Counted from the stretch's first letter, positions 36,294-52,766 are shown. The stretch is DNA of 64,000 nt from Actinacidiphila paucisporea (GCF_900142575.1 NZ_FRBI01000001.1:63014-127013); one strand, 5' to 3'. The notes: generated by a model not told the origin, from the sequence alone. Numbers and translations are program-made.

Positions 36294-36330
36294 GCCGCCC
36301 GGACCCCTTTGGAAGGGGAGCCCGGGCGGC
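36294..36330 (+). terminator. Hairpin between rpoB and rpoC
   Basis: GCCGCCCGG (36294-36302) pairs with CCGGGCGGC (36322-36330), with an inner CCCCTT/AAGGGG stem. It has no T run, so it is more likely an RNA-processing or stability element than a full stop. Confidence 0.55.
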
Positions 36331-36386
36331 CCCCACGACCCGTTCAGACCATTTGAGAATCAACCCTGAGAGGGATTGACGACACA

Positions 36387-40286
<3,900 letters not shown>

Positions 40287-40308
40287 CGGTCCGCCTTCCC
40301 GGCACATC

Positions 40309-40345
40309 GCAGAGCGGTCGCTCCCCACGGGGGCGGCCGCTCTGC
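40309..40345 (+). terminator. Terminator after rpoC
   Basis: GCAGAGCGGTCGCTCCCC (40309-40326) pairs with GGGGCGGCCGCTCTGC (40330-40345) with a small bulge, 22 bp after the stop. The DUF1707 gene begins 14 bp later. Confidence 0.75.
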
Positions 40346-40359
40346 GGCATCATGGAGAC

Positions 40360-40857
40360 ATGCTGGCCGGTGATGCGGATCGGGAGAGAGCGGTGAGCGT
40401 CCTCAAGGACGCCTTCGCCGAGGGGCGGCTCAAGCAGCCGGAGTACGAGGACCGGGTGGGCCTGGTCTACCAGTCCCGTACGTACGAGGAGTTGGACCGG
40501 CTCACGGCGGACATTCCCACGCCGGTGGCGCCGCCGCCGGTGATGCCGCCGGGCCTGCTGCAGGGGGCCTACCTGCCGGGGGCGGCGCCGTACGTCACCA
40601 TGGAGCCGAGGGTCCCGTCGACCAACGGGCAGGCCGTGGCGTCGCTGGTGTGCGGCATATGCGGTGCCTTCACGATGGGGTTGGCGGCGATCCCGGCGGT
40701 GATCCTCGGCCACCGGGCCAAGAAGGAGATCCGCAGGACCGGCCAGCAGGGCGAGGGCATGGCGATCGCCGGGCTGATCCTGGGGTATCTGACCCTCGCG
40801 GGCTTCGGGGCGATCATGGCCCTGGTCACGGTGTTCGCCGTGGTGGGCGGCTCGTGA
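40360..40857 (+). CDS. DUF1707/DUF4190 membrane protein
   Basis: A 165-residue protein. Residues 1-50 are a DUF1707 domain ([31 protein letters not shown]...[12 protein letters not shown]), a short motif common at actinobacterial N termini. A Pro-rich linker follows, then a DUF4190 part with two membrane helices ([33 protein letters not shown] and [30 protein letters not shown]). No biochemical role is established. It is placed between rpoC and rpsL and has its own start at ATG 40360, within 15 bp of the rpoC hairpin. Confidence 0.9.
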   Translation: MLAGDADRERAVSVLKDAFAEGRLKQPEYEDRVGLVYQSRTYEELDRLTADIPTPVAPPPVMPPGLLQGAYLPGAAPYVTMEPRVPSTNGQAVASLVCGICGAFTMGLAAIPAVILGHRAKKEIRRTGQQGEGMAIAGLILGYLTLAGFGAIMALVTVFAVVGGS

Positions 40858-41189
40858 CGTGCTGCGGCCCGTGGGTACGGTGTGACCGGCCCGGACGGTT
40901 GACGGGGGAGATCGGCTGCCGGGCGGCCGGGAGCAGGCCCGTATCCAGCCCGTATGCAGGTGTTTTGACCGCAGCCGATGCGGTAGGTAGGCTCTGACCT
41001 TGTGCCTGGGGTGTGCCCGGGTTCTCGCGCGTGCCATGTGACCGGGCGAGGGCACCGAGGCCGCGACACCCGCCGTACGCACTTCCCGATCTGTTCCCGG
41101 GGATGTGTGGGGTCCGCGACACACCCGACCGCGTGGGTCGGTCCCCAGGTTAGATTTATCGAGATCGGCACACAGAAACCGGAGAAACG
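40858..41189. other. 332-bp leader region of the rpsL operon
   Basis: No gene is supported. It contains the rpsL promoter at 40965-40993 and about 190 nt of untranslated leader, with GC-rich segments near 41000-41110 that can fold. Confidence 0.6.
40965..40993 (+). promoter_or_regulatory. rpsL-rpsG-fusA-tuf promoter
   Basis: TTGACC (40965-40970), N17, TAGGCT (40988-40993), a near-consensus vegetative promoter for the str operon. Confidence 0.72.
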
Positions 41190-41561
41190 GTGCCTACGAT
41201 CCAGCAGCTGGTCCGAAAGGGCCGGCAGGACAAGGTCGAGAAGAACAAGACGCCCGCGCTGAAGGGTTCCCCGCAGCGTCGTGGCGTCTGCACGCGTGTG
41301 TACACGACCACCCCGAAGAAGCCGAACTCGGCCCTGCGCAAGGTCGCGCGTGTGCGCCTTACCAGTGGTATCGAGGTCACCGCTTACATCCCGGGCGAGG
41401 GCCACAACCTGCAGGAGCACTCGATCGTGCTCGTGCGTGGCGGTCGTGTGAAGGACCTGCCGGGTGTTCGCTACAAGATCATCCGTGGCTCCCTCGACAC
41501 GCAGGGCGTCAAGAACCGTAAGCAGGCTCGCAGCCGCTACGGCGCCAAGAAGGAGAAGTAA
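41190..41561 (+). CDS. rpsL: 30S ribosomal protein S12
   Basis: The 123-residue S12 lies at the decoding centre. [12 protein letters not shown] contains K43 and [14 protein letters not shown] contains K88; both lysines are unmutated, so the allele is the streptomycin-sensitive form. [14 protein letters not shown] and [16 protein letters not shown] are family signatures. GTG 41190 is used. It is the first gene of the str operon, with rpsG 2 bp downstream. Confidence 0.98.
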   Translation: MPTIQQLVRKGRQDKVEKNKTPALKGSPQRRGVCTRVYTTTPKKPNSALRKVARVRLTSGIEVTAYIPGEGHNLQEHSIVLVRGGRVKDLPGVRYKIIRGSLDTQGVKNRKQARSRYGAKKEK

Positions 41562-41563
41562 GA

Positions 41564-42034
41564 ATGCCTCGTAAGGGCCCCGCCCCGAAGCGCCCGGTCA
41601 TCATCGACCCGGTTTACGGCTCCCCGCTGGTGACGTCGCTCGTCAACAAGATCCTCCTGCACGGCAAGCGCTCCACTGCTGAGCGCATCGTGTACGGCGC
41701 TCTGGAAGGCGTGCGCGAGAAGGCCGGTGCCGACCCGGTCATCACGCTCAAGCGCGCTCTGGAGAACATCAAGCCGACCCTTGAGGTCAAGTCCCGCCGC
41801 GTCGGCGGTGCGACCTACCAGGTGCCGGTCGAGGTCCGTCCGGGCCGCCAGAACACGCTGGCGCTGCGCTGGATGGTCGGGTACTCCCGCGCCCGCCGCG
41901 AGAAGACCATGACCGAGCGCCTCATGAACGAGATCCTCGACGCCAGCAATGGCCTGGGCGCCTCCGTGAAGCGCCGCGAGGACACGCACAAGATGGCCGA
42001 GTCCAACAAGGCCTTCGCGCACTACCGCTGGTAG
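41564..42034 (+). CDS. rpsG: 30S ribosomal protein S7
   Basis: The 156-residue S7 nucleates assembly of the 30S head and contacts tRNA at the exit site. [49 protein letters not shown] and the C-terminal [21 protein letters not shown] are diagnostic. It starts at ATG 41564, 2 bp after rpsL. In the str operon S7 is usually the autogenous repressor. Confidence 0.98.
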   Translation: MPRKGPAPKRPVIIDPVYGSPLVTSLVNKILLHGKRSTAERIVYGALEGVREKAGADPVITLKRALENIKPTLEVKSRRVGGATYQVPVEVRPGRQNTLALRWMVGYSRARREKTMTERLMNEILDASNGLGASVKRREDTHKMAESNKAFAHYRW

Positions 42035-42072
42035 TCACCACCCCCATCGAAACCGAGAGAAGACTGAGCCAC

Positions 42073-44202
<2,130 letters not shown>

Positions 44203-44284
44203 CCGCGCCTTAGGATTGAAACCAGCACAGATCACCTGGCGCCGATGAAGCAAGGCGTACAGATCCACCCCCAGGAGGAACCCA

Positions 44285-45478
<1,194 letters not shown>

Positions 45479-45500
45479 CGCTGCGCTGAGCTTTACACGG

Positions 45501-45536
45501 AAGGTCCCGCACTGCCCTCGGGCGGTGCGGGACCTT
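45501..45536 (+). terminator. Terminator of the str operon
   Basis: A 17-bp stem with one G-U pair (45501-45517 with 45520-45536), followed by TTCCG, 23 bp after the tuf stop. Confidence 0.85.
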
Positions 45537-45675
45537 TCCGCTTGCCCCGAAAGGCGGCGCCCTTCCCCGGACACGGGGGGCTGCGGTTCCCCGCGCCCCT
45601 GGGGTGGTGGCGGTCCGTCGCGGGCTGGGCGCGCTCGTGCGGCGCCGGCCGCAGGTCAGACGCAGCCCCGCGCGC

Positions 45676-47451
45676 CTAGGTGGGGACCCTCTCTCGGAGG
45701 GAGGCGGGGGAGGCCGGGGGGTGGTAGGTGAGGGTGATGGTGCCGTCGGGGGCGAGGGCGGGGGCGGGGGCGTCGGCGGGGCAGGGCAGGGGGGCCGGGG
45801 GCTGGAAGGTGACCGGGGCGGAGGGCGCGGCCTGGGCCCAGTGGTGGACCGTGTCGCGCCCGGCGGCGAAGACGTGGACGCGGCCCTGCCGGTCGGTGAT
45901 CGTGGTCAGGCCCTCCTGGACCTCCGCGCCGCCAAGGTCGGCCCACGCACTCCAGATGCCGCCGGCCTCACGTACCCGGGTACTGAGGCCCTTGTCGGCA
46001 TTCCGCACGAAGAGGTGCACCCGGCCGTCCGGGGTGCGGACGGCCGACGGCGGGCCGACCCGGCGCCCGCGGTTCTCGGAGTGCTCGGGATTGCCGAGCG
46101 AGGTCCAGCGCCCGCCCTCCAGCAGCACGATGTCCCGCGTGTTGGCGCCGCCGTGCCCTTCGAGCGCGGCGAACCGCAGCCCGAGGACCAGCGTGCCGCT
46201 GCCCGGCACCGCGACGCATGCCAGCCGTGGGGCGAGCGGCCCGCCGCCCAGGTTCTTCGGCGGTCCCCAGCGCCCGCTGCCGGGCGCGCTCTCGGTACGG
46301 ACGGCCGCGTGCAGGCCGAGCACCTCGTACGCCGTCCGCCGTGCCCCCGCCGAGGCCGCGGGGACGACCACCGGGCCGGCGCCCGGGTAGCGCGGGTGGG
46401 TCGAGCGGATCCAGCCCTTGCGGTTGGTGAGCGGCTGGTCGCCGCCCCGCCCGTAGTCGCCGCACCCGCCGGGGTCACCGCACGCCCAGCTGGGGCTGCC
46501 GCCGTACTGCAGCAGGAAGCGCGCCTTGAGGGCGACGGTGGCCGGCGGCAGGTTGAAGGGCCAGCGCTGGTTGTAGTAGCCGCGGTAGGCCGTGGTGGTG
46601 AAGCCGCCGGCGCCGGAGGCGGCCCACCGGGCGAGCGCCTTCCACGCGAAGAGCGCGACGGGCGTGTGGTCGCGGTGGTCGGAGTAGCCGAACTGGTCGC
46701 TGTCCCTGGGGTGCCGGGCGTCGTGCACCTGGATGTCGGGGTCCGGGTCGAGGGTGCGGACGTGCGTGGGCGCGTACCGCTTCAGCAGCGCGACCAGGAC
46801 GTCGACCAGCTTGTCGTGGGTGTAGGTGGCGGGCGTGTCCGCCGGCGCCGGGCTGTCCTCGGCCGGTACGTACGCGAGCGTGGTGCCGGGCGTCCCCCAC
46901 AGCATCTCGACGCTCGCGCTCTGGCTCAGCTCGTGCATCGACACCTGGAGGAAGACCAGGCTGGCCCGGCGGTCGCCGTTGCCGAGCGAGTCGATCTGGG
47001 CGTGCACCCCGCCCGGCAGGGCCAGCACCTCGCTGTGCCAGCGGGTGAAGTGCGGCAGCCCCAGCATCGCCGCGTACGCCTGCCGCAGGCCCTGGTGCCG
47101 GGCCGCGGAGTAGGCCGCCCGGTCGGCGTGCTCGTGCTTGTGCGAGCCGCCCGGCGGGGTGTTCCACCCGTGCGACTCGCCCGCCGTCACGTACACCGAC
47201 ACCACCGGTGTGCCGGCCTGGAGGTCGTGCAGCGTGTCCGGGTTCATGAAGTACAGGTCGTCGTCCGGGTGGGCGAGCACCTGCATCGTCAGCGCCCCCG
47301 CCGCCCTGCGGTAGCCCCCGGCCGCCGGCGCCGGCGGCACGGCCGCCTCGCGCGCGGCGGGCCCGCACCCCGCCCCCGTCACCGCGAGCGCCACCACGGT
47401 GGCGCCCAACGCGGCTCGGCGGGAGGGGTGTTGTACGTCATTCGCGCTCAT
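45676..47451 (-). CDS. Secreted PIG-L family N-acetylglucosamine deacetylase-like lipoprotein
   Basis: A 591-residue exported protein. The N terminus HPSRRAALGATVVALAVTGAGCG carries a twin-Arg and a lipobox-like Cys29, suggesting Tat export and lipid anchoring. The PIG-L/LmbE domain (about 55-330) has the metal motif AHPDDD (H61, D63, D64) and a later YSDHRDHTPV histidine pair. The C-terminal 200 residues form repeated W/G-rich blades (GRWTSLGNPEHSENRGR, DGRVHLFVRNADKGLSTRVRE), a lectin-like beta-propeller. It probably removes acetyl groups from an extracellular sugar. I start at ATG 47451; the longer frame to 47535 disrupts the signal. Confidence 0.87.
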   Translation of the reverse strand: MSANDVQHPSRRAALGATVVALAVTGAGCGPAAREAAVPPAPAAGGYRRAAGALTMQVLAHPDDDLYFMNPDTLHDLQAGTPVVSVYVTAGESHGWNTPPGGSHKHEHADRAAYSAARHQGLRQAYAAMLGLPHFTRWHSEVLALPGGVHAQIDSLGNGDRRASLVFLQVSMHELSQSASVEMLWGTPGTTLAYVPAEDSPAPADTPATYTHDKLVDVLVALLKRYAPTHVRTLDPDPDIQVHDARHPRDSDQFGYSDHRDHTPVALFAWKALARWAASGAGGFTTTAYRGYYNQRWPFNLPPATVALKARFLLQYGGSPSWACGDPGGCGDYGRGGDQPLTNRKGWIRSTHPRYPGAGPVVVPAASAGARRTAYEVLGLHAAVRTESAPGSGRWGPPKNLGGGPLAPRLACVAVPGSGTLVLGLRFAALEGHGGANTRDIVLLEGGRWTSLGNPEHSENRGRRVGPPSAVRTPDGRVHLFVRNADKGLSTRVREAGGIWSAWADLGGAEVQEGLTTITDRQGRVHVFAAGRDTVHHWAQAAPSAPVTFQPPAPLPCPADAPAPALAPDGTITLTYHPPASPASLRERVPT

Positions 47452-47693
47452 ACCCGGCTTGAGCCGGTTATCCCCGGACCGGTTCCCTCCGGGGAGTGTG
47501 ATCTGCCCCGGGCAGGAGTACGAAGCCGGTTCCACCGGCGGTCGCTGCGCCCGGTCGCCCAGTGATGTCCCTCACACTTCGCGAACGCGTGGGCTCGGGC
47601 GCTCCGCCGTGCAGTTTCCTTGGACGGCGGCTGTCGAGGAACACCCCACCCGGATCGCCGGGTGCGCCCGGTCCATCTGGAGGGGTGAGGAAA

Positions 47694-48152
47694 GTGTCCG
47701 TGGGACGGTATCTGGTGGCAGCCGTGTGTGCCCGCGCCTGCCTGCTGTTCGTGGTGTTCGGAGTGGTCGCCCTCGCCGAGGCCGAGCACTTCCACTCCTG
47801 GCCCGGGGCGCTCGCCCTCGCGGGCGAGAGGTCCCTGGTGTTCGCCGTGATCATGGCGCCGGCCGTCACCGCGATGCAGGTGGTGCAGGTGCGGAGGCTG
47901 GCGGGCATCTCGGTGGACTCGCTGCGGTCCGTCCACCGGGCGCGGGTGGACCTCGCCGGCAGCGGCGCTCCGGTCCCGGACGGCGGGGTGACCTCCGGAC
48001 TCCTGCGGAGGACCGACGTGGCCGTGCACGGAGACGTCCTGAGCGTCGAGGTGCGCAGCACCCACCCGATCCTGCTCCCGGGGCTGCCGGGGAACAGGAA
48101 GGCGGCCGAGCGGCTGCTGGCGCGGCTCGCACCGCGGCCGGCAGCCGGGTGA
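47694..48152 (+). CDS. Small membrane protein of unknown function
   Basis: A 152-residue protein with two membrane helices (YLVAAVCARACLLFVVFGVVALAEA and RSLVFAVIMAPAVTAMQVVQV) and a soluble C-terminal half. The segment AGISVDSLRSVHRARVDLAGSGAPVP and SVEVRSTHPILLPGLPGNRKAAERLLARL suggests a conserved cytoplasmic module, but I do not recognise it. I use GTG 47694, with GGAGG 10 nt upstream, over GTG 47685. It diverges from the PIG-L gene across a 242-bp gap. Confidence 0.75.
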   Translation: MSVGRYLVAAVCARACLLFVVFGVVALAEAEHFHSWPGALALAGERSLVFAVIMAPAVTAMQVVQVRRLAGISVDSLRSVHRARVDLAGSGAPVPDGGVTSGLLRRTDVAVHGDVLSVEVRSTHPILLPGLPGNRKAAERLLARLAPRPAAG

Positions 48153-48187
48153 CCGGAGCCCCGTTTCCGCGAGGGGGTCCGCGGCGT

Positions 48188-48703
48188 CTACGCCGGCTCG
48201 CCGAGTGAGCGCGTGAGCCAGACCACTTCGCCGCCGCGGTCGTCCTCGGTCACGTGGTGGCGCTCGAAGCCCAGCTTGGCCAGGACGCGCAGGGAGGGGG
48301 TGTTCCAGCTCCCCACCGTCGACCACAGGCGCGTCCTGCCGGTCGCCGCCGCCGCGTCGACCACGGCGCGGGCCGCCTCGGTGGCGTAGCCCTGCCCGTG
48401 GGCGCGGCGGAACAGCTCGTACGCCAGCTCCGGCTCGTCCACGGTGGCCCTGCCGACGATCAGGCCGCAGTATCCGATGAAGTCCCCCTCCGCCCGCCGC
48501 AGCAGGGGCAGCAGCGCGATGCCGGCGGCCGCCTCCCGGTCGCGCAGCACCTCGATGTCGATGCGGGCCTGCTCCAGCGACGGGGTGTCCCCGCCGCGCT
48601 CCCCGAAGAGCGCCCGCAGGTCCTCCGCGTCGGTGTCCTCCCACGGCCGCAGGTTCAGCCGCGCGGTCTCCAGATGCGTGGCCATCGTCGCGTACGTGCT
48701 CAT
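48188..48703 (-). CDS. GNAT family N-acetyltransferase (RimJ-like)
   Basis: A 171-residue GNAT enzyme: LETARLNLRPWEDTDAEDLRALF is the strand 1-helix 1 start of the RimJ/RimL group. FIGYCGLI is strand 4, and AYELFRRAHGQGYATEAARAVVDAA contains the acetyl-CoA pyrophosphate loop (R/Q-x-x-G-x-G/A form, HGQGYA). LWSTVGSWNTPSLRVLAKLGFERHH is motif B. The acceptor is unknown. It converges on the membrane protein gene with a 35-bp gap. Confidence 0.9.
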   Translation of the reverse strand: MSTYATMATHLETARLNLRPWEDTDAEDLRALFGERGGDTPSLEQARIDIEVLRDREAAAGIALLPLLRRAEGDFIGYCGLIVGRATVDEPELAYELFRRAHGQGYATEAARAVVDAAAATGRTRLWSTVGSWNTPSLRVLAKLGFERHHVTEDDRGGEVVWLTRSLGEPA

Positions 48704-48743
48704 GGTCCTCTCCTGTGTTCCTGTGTTCCTGGGTCGGTGCCGG

Positions 48744-50480
48744 TCAGTGCCGCATCAGGCGGTCGGACATGTGGGCGGCCAGCAGGAGCAGCAGGGCGGT
48801 CAGCAGGACGCAGACGGTGGCGGCCTGGGTCACCGCCGAGCCGGTCGCGTGGTGCAGGACCGGCGCCAGGCCGAGGGTCAGGGCGGTGAGGGCGAGCAGC
48901 GGCCCCGCGGCGTACCAGGCGACGTAGATGAACGGCCCCGGCCCGCCGACGGGGGAGCCGCCGCCGAGGAAGAGGAGCTGGGTCCTGGCCGGGCCGCGGG
49001 CCGCCGAGACCAGGGCGGCGCCGGTGAAGGGCGGCGCGCACAGCGGGAGCAGCAGCAGCGCCCAGGCGTGGCCGGCGACCGCGTAGGGGACCGCGGCGAG
49101 CAGGCCCAGGAGGGCGCCGAGCAGGGCGGGCACGATGCCGTGGTGGAGCATCAGCGTACGGAAGCGGTACGGCGCCCATGCCGCCCTGCGGACGTCGTCG
49201 GTCTCCAGCCGGGCGGGCTCGGCCAGCGCGCCGACGGCGAGGTAGCCGAGGAGCAGGCCGATGACCAGCCCGACCCAGCGGCGCTCCCCGCCGAGGTCCG
49301 CGCCGAGCCCGGCGACCGCCGCGCCGCTCGCCGTCCACAGCGCCGCCTTGCCGAGCCGTCCCGGCGTGCGCAGCAGGGTCAGTGCGTCGCGCCAGGCGAC
49401 GACCAGGTGCCGCCCGAGCCGGCCGCGGGGCGCCCGCAGCCGCACCTGGCGGACCGGGGTGCCGCCGCCCGCGTCCATGATCGCCAGCTTGGCGGCCCGC
49501 AGTTCCAGCGACCAGGCCACCGAGGAGACGGTGGTCGCGGTCGCGGCCCGCTCGCGCAGGCGGGCGGTCGGGACGAGGGCCGCGTCGCGGTAGGCGGCGA
49601 GTACCGCGGCCGCGGTGGCCGCCGCGAGCAGGGCGACGGCGGCGGGCCAGGCCGGGGCGCTGCCGCCGACCGCGTCCACCAGCGGCTGGCCGGCCCAGCC
49701 CCAGGGGCCGCTCCACAGCTCGACCTGCTCGACGGCGGGGGAGCGGTGGCCGTTGACGGCCAGCACGCTCTGGGCGACGAGCGCGGCCAGCAGCAGCACC
49801 GCGGGCGCCGTCCAGCGCCGTACCGCACGGGCGGCCGCGGGCCGGCGCTCCACCGCCATCCCGAGCGCGACGGCCAGCAGCGGCAGGCACACGGCCGCGG
49901 GCAGCGCGGCGAGCACCGCCGTGCCGAGCGGGGCGAGCCCCGTCACCCGCAGGATCGCGGCCCCCGCGACGCCGGCCGGCACACCGACCACCAGCGCGAG
50001 CCCGGCCGAGAGCCAGAACCACGGCCGCAGCACCTTCCCCCGCCGCACCGGCTGCGCCAGCAGCCACCCCACGGCGGGTCCCGGCACGACGACCGGCCCC
50101 CGCCACAGCGCGTCCCGCGCGGCGAGCACGGCGGTCCCGAGGGCGAGCAGCGCGAAGAGCGGGGGCATCGCCGCCCGCAGGTCCCGCGCGGCATCGGCGT
50201 ACCCGGACCCGTCCTCCAGCCCGTGCAGGAAGCTCACGACGAAGCTGCTGCCGTATCCGGCGACGGCGATGAGCACGGTGTAGACGAGGACGGCCGTCTC
50301 CCGCCCCTTGGCCCGCCGGTGCGCGCGCCGCTTGCGCCGCAGCCAGGCGAGCGTCTCGTCGGTCCGGTCGTCGTCCTCCTCCGACCAGGGGGCGTCGTCC
50401 TCCTCGGGCGTTACGGCGGCGTCGTCGTGCGGTGCTGGGTAGTCGTCGTCGTGCGGTGCGGGCCGCAGGCTGTCCGTCAT
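48744..50480 (-). CDS. ABC transporter permease
   Basis: A 578-residue membrane protein with a charged Asp/Glu-rich N terminus (residues 1-45, DDDYPAPHDDAAVTPEEDD) and about 12 hydrophobic segments. It resembles the large permeases paired with one ATPase in Streptomyces export systems of unknown substrate. ATG 50480 overlaps the end of the ATPase gene by four bases, so the pair forms one transport system. No close functional relative can be named. Confidence 0.85.
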   Translation of the reverse strand: MTDSLRPAPHDDDYPAPHDDAAVTPEEDDAPWSEEDDDRTDETLAWLRRKRRAHRRAKGRETAVLVYTVLIAVAGYGSSFVVSFLHGLEDGSGYADAARDLRAAMPPLFALLALGTAVLAARDALWRGPVVVPGPAVGWLLAQPVRRGKVLRPWFWLSAGLALVVGVPAGVAGAAILRVTGLAPLGTAVLAALPAAVCLPLLAVALGMAVERRPAAARAVRRWTAPAVLLLAALVAQSVLAVNGHRSPAVEQVELWSGPWGWAGQPLVDAVGGSAPAWPAAVALLAAATAAAVLAAYRDAALVPTARLRERAATATTVSSVAWSLELRAAKLAIMDAGGGTPVRQVRLRAPRGRLGRHLVVAWRDALTLLRTPGRLGKAALWTASGAAVAGLGADLGGERRWVGLVIGLLLGYLAVGALAEPARLETDDVRRAAWAPYRFRTLMLHHGIVPALLGALLGLLAAVPYAVAGHAWALLLLPLCAPPFTGAALVSAARGPARTQLLFLGGGSPVGGPGPFIYVAWYAAGPLLALTALTLGLAPVLHHATGSAVTQAATVCVLLTALLLLLAAHMSDRLMRH

Positions 50481-51181
50481 CCGCGGACGCCCAGCTCGCG
50501 CAGGACCGCGGCGGGCGTTCCGTCGGCGATCACCTGGCCGTCGTCCAGGGCGATCATGCGGTCGGCGACCGCTTCCGCGAGGTCGGGCTGGTGGGTGGCC
50601 AGCAGGACGGCGACGCCGTCGGCCTTCTCGGCGATGAGCAGGTCGGCCAGCCGGCGCCTGGCGGCCGGGTCGAGGCGCTGCTCGGGCTCGTCGAGGACGA
50701 GCAGGTCGCGGGGGCGTACGAGGGCCGCCGCCAGCAGCAGTGACTGGAGCTGGCCGGAGGAGAGGGAGCCGGGCAGGGCGCGGGCGTGGTCGGACAGCCG
50801 GCGGTCGGCCAGCACCTGGTCGATCCACGCGTCGGCGTCGTCCACGGCGTGCGCGACGGTGACCAGCTCCAGGTGCTCGCGGACGGTGAGGTCCGGATAG
50901 CAGGCGACCGTGTCCCCGACGACGGCGACCCTGGCCCGTACCTCCGGGTCGTCCTCGCTGACCGGCCGCCCCGCGAAGAGCGCGTCACCGCTGGTGGGGG
51001 CGTCGCGCCCGGCGGCTATCCGCAGCAGCGTGGACTTGCCCGAGCCGTTCTGCCCGTAGAGGGCCACGCACTGCCCGGCCGCCAGGTCCAGGTCGAGCGG
51101 ACTGAGCGCGCGGCGCTCGCCGTACGTGCGGCTCACCTTGCGCAGCCGCAGCAGCGCGCTGCCCTTGGTCGTCGCGCGCAT
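50477..51181 (-). CDS. ABC transporter ATP-binding protein
   Basis: A 234-residue ATPase: Walker A GQNGSGKST, Q loop, signature LSSGQLQSL, Walker B LLVLDEP and H-loop LATHQPDLAEA are all visible. The signature reads LSSGQ rather than LSGGQ. I start at ATG 51181 behind GGAGG, where similarity begins; the longer frame to 51694 overlaps the upstream intergenic sequence. It is translationally coupled to the permease. Confidence 0.92.
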   Translation of the reverse strand: MRATTKGSALLRLRKVSRTYGERRALSPLDLDLAAGQCVALYGQNGSGKSTLLRIAAGRDAPTSGDALFAGRPVSEDDPEVRARVAVVGDTVACYPDLTVREHLELVTVAHAVDDADAWIDQVLADRRLSDHARALPGSLSSGQLQSLLLAAALVRPRDLLVLDEPEQRLDPAARRRLADLLIAEKADGVAVLLATHQPDLAEAVADRMIALDDGQVIADGTPAAVLRELGVRG

Positions 51182-51506
51182 CGCGCCTCCGTACGGGTGA
51201 GGGGTGGATGACCGGCGGCCACGCGTTCCGCCCGGTGTATGCCCGGCCGACCCTAATACGCGCCCCCGCCCGACGGCGGGCCCGCCCACCTTTGCGCCGC
51301 CCCGCACGCGGCGGTCAGGGGGAGCCGCCGCCTCCACCGGCTCAGGCACGTCCCCGCCGCCGAGGAGCTGGACCGGCGGGCCGTGCGGCTCGGGTAGGGG
51401 TGCGGGGAGGCGGGGGTGACGCCGGTCTTGACGGGTGGCGAGTCCGTCGGTACGGATATGGGAGCGCTCCCATGAGGGCGCACCCCCCACCCGGAAGGAC
51501 CCGGTC
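51182..51506. other. Intergenic region with CebR-type operator
   Basis: These 325 bp between divergent genes hold no supported gene. They contain the promoter region of the ABC genes, whose position is not determined, and the promoter/operator of the esterase at 51428-51472. Confidence 0.6.
51428..51472 (+). promoter_or_regulatory. Promoter with CebR-box palindrome
   Basis: TTGACG (51428-51433), N17, TACGGA (51451-51456). The perfect 14-bp palindrome TGGGAGCGCTCCCA (51459-51472) follows directly, as in known CebR targets. CebR is the cello-oligosaccharide-responsive LacI-type repressor of Streptomyces cellulase genes. Repression would be relieved by cellobiose or cellotriose. Confidence 0.85.
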
Positions 51507-52694
51507 ATGTCCCGTGGAACACCTCTCGCCCGGCCTGCGCCGCGGGCGGCGAGACTGCTGGTCGCCCTGCTGCTGCTCGCCGTCGGGGCCGTCGTCGCGC
51601 TCGGCGGCGCGCGTGCCGCCTCGGCCGCTCCCCCCGCGGCCGCCCCGGCCGCCGCCGCACCCGTACGGATCATGCCGCTCGGCGACTCGATCACCGGCTC
51701 GCCCGGCTGCTGGCGGGCCCTACTCTGGAACCAGCTCCAGAACGCGGGCTACACGAACATCGACTTCGTCGGCACCCTCCCGGCGCAGGGCTGCGCGGTG
51801 CCCTACGACGGCGACAACGAGGGCCACGGCGGCATCCTGGCCACCAACATCGCCGCCCAGAACCAGCTCCCGGCGTGGCTGTCGGCGACGTCGCCGGACA
51901 TCGTGCTGATGCACCTCGGCACCAACGACGTCTGGAGCAACATCTCCCCGACGCAGATCCTCGCCGCCTTCACCAAGATGGTCGGGCAGATGCGGGCCGC
52001 CAACCCGAACATCAAGGTGCTGGTCGCGCAGATCATCCCGATGAACCCGCCGAACTGCGCCGAGTGCGCGCAGCGCGTGATCGCCTTCGACCAGCAGATA
52101 CCGGCCTGGGCGCAGTCCCTCAGCACGGCCCAGTCCCCGGTGACCGTGGTGGACCAGTGGACCGGCTTCAACGACGCGACGGACACGGGGGACGGCGTCC
52201 ACCCGAACGACGCGGGCATCGTGAAGATGGCGGCCCGCTGGTACCCGCCGCTGGCGGCACTGCTGACCCCTGGCTCCGGGGGTACGTCCACCGGTACGTC
52301 GGCGGGTACGTCCACCGGTACGTCGGCGGGTACGTCCACCGGTACGTCGGCGGGTACGTCCACCGGCACCACCACCGGCGGCACCACCACCGGAGGCACC
52401 GGCGGAGCCGCCTGCACCGCCGCACTCGCCGTCAGCAACGCCTGGCAGGGCGGCTACCAGGCCGGTGTCACGGTCACCGCCGTGCGGGCGCTGACCAGTT
52501 GGACGGTCACGCTCACCGGCGTCCAGGTCACCCAGGTGTGGAACGGCACCGCCGTCACGAATCCCGACGGCAGCGTCACCGTCCACAGCGCCGGCTGGAA
52601 CGGCACCCTCGCCGCCGGTGCCTCGACCACCTTCGGCTTCCTGGCGTCGAGCGCCCCGACCCCGCCGCCGACCGTCACCTGCTCCACTCCCTGA
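51507..52694 (+). CDS. Secreted SGNH esterase (CE3-like) with CBM2
   Basis: A 395-residue secreted protein. The signal peptide covers about residues 1-40 (cut after ASA). The SGNH/CE3-like domain has Ser61 in LGDSITGS, GTND in MHLGTNDVWS and GDGVHPNDAG with catalytic D and H. A linker of GTSTGTSAG repeats, encoded by 24-bp tandem units around 52286-52370, joins a C-terminal carbohydrate-binding module 2 (about residues 305-395, AACTAALAVSNAWQGGYQAGVTV...NGTLAAGASTTFGFLA). It probably deacetylates plant xylan near cellulose. The CebR-type operator upstream supports plant-biomass control. Confidence 0.9.
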   Translation: MSRGTPLARPAPRAARLLVALLLLAVGAVVALGGARAASAAPPAAAPAAAAPVRIMPLGDSITGSPGCWRALLWNQLQNAGYTNIDFVGTLPAQGCAVPYDGDNEGHGGILATNIAAQNQLPAWLSATSPDIVLMHLGTNDVWSNISPTQILAAFTKMVGQMRAANPNIKVLVAQIIPMNPPNCAECAQRVIAFDQQIPAWAQSLSTAQSPVTVVDQWTGFNDATDTGDGVHPNDAGIVKMAARWYPPLAALLTPGSGGTSTGTSAGTSTGTSAGTSTGTSAGTSTGTTTGGTTTGGTGGAACTAALAVSNAWQGGYQAGVTVTAVRALTSWTVTLTGVQVTQVWNGTAVTNPDGSVTVHSAGWNGTLAAGASTTFGFLASSAPTPPPTVTCSTP

Positions 52695-52766
52695 GATCCG
52701 CCGAGGTACGCGCGTGCCCCCGCGCCCGGGACCCAACTCCGGGCGCGGGGGCTACGGTTGCTCCGC

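Noticed and set aside
45604-47565. 653-residue plus-strand frame opposite the PIG-L gene
   Set aside because: Antisense shadow with V/R/G-rich low-complexity content.
50477-51694. 405-residue version of the ABC ATPase
   Set aside because: The first 170 residues have no ABC similarity and cross the esterase promoter region; ATG 51181 has a GGAGG site.
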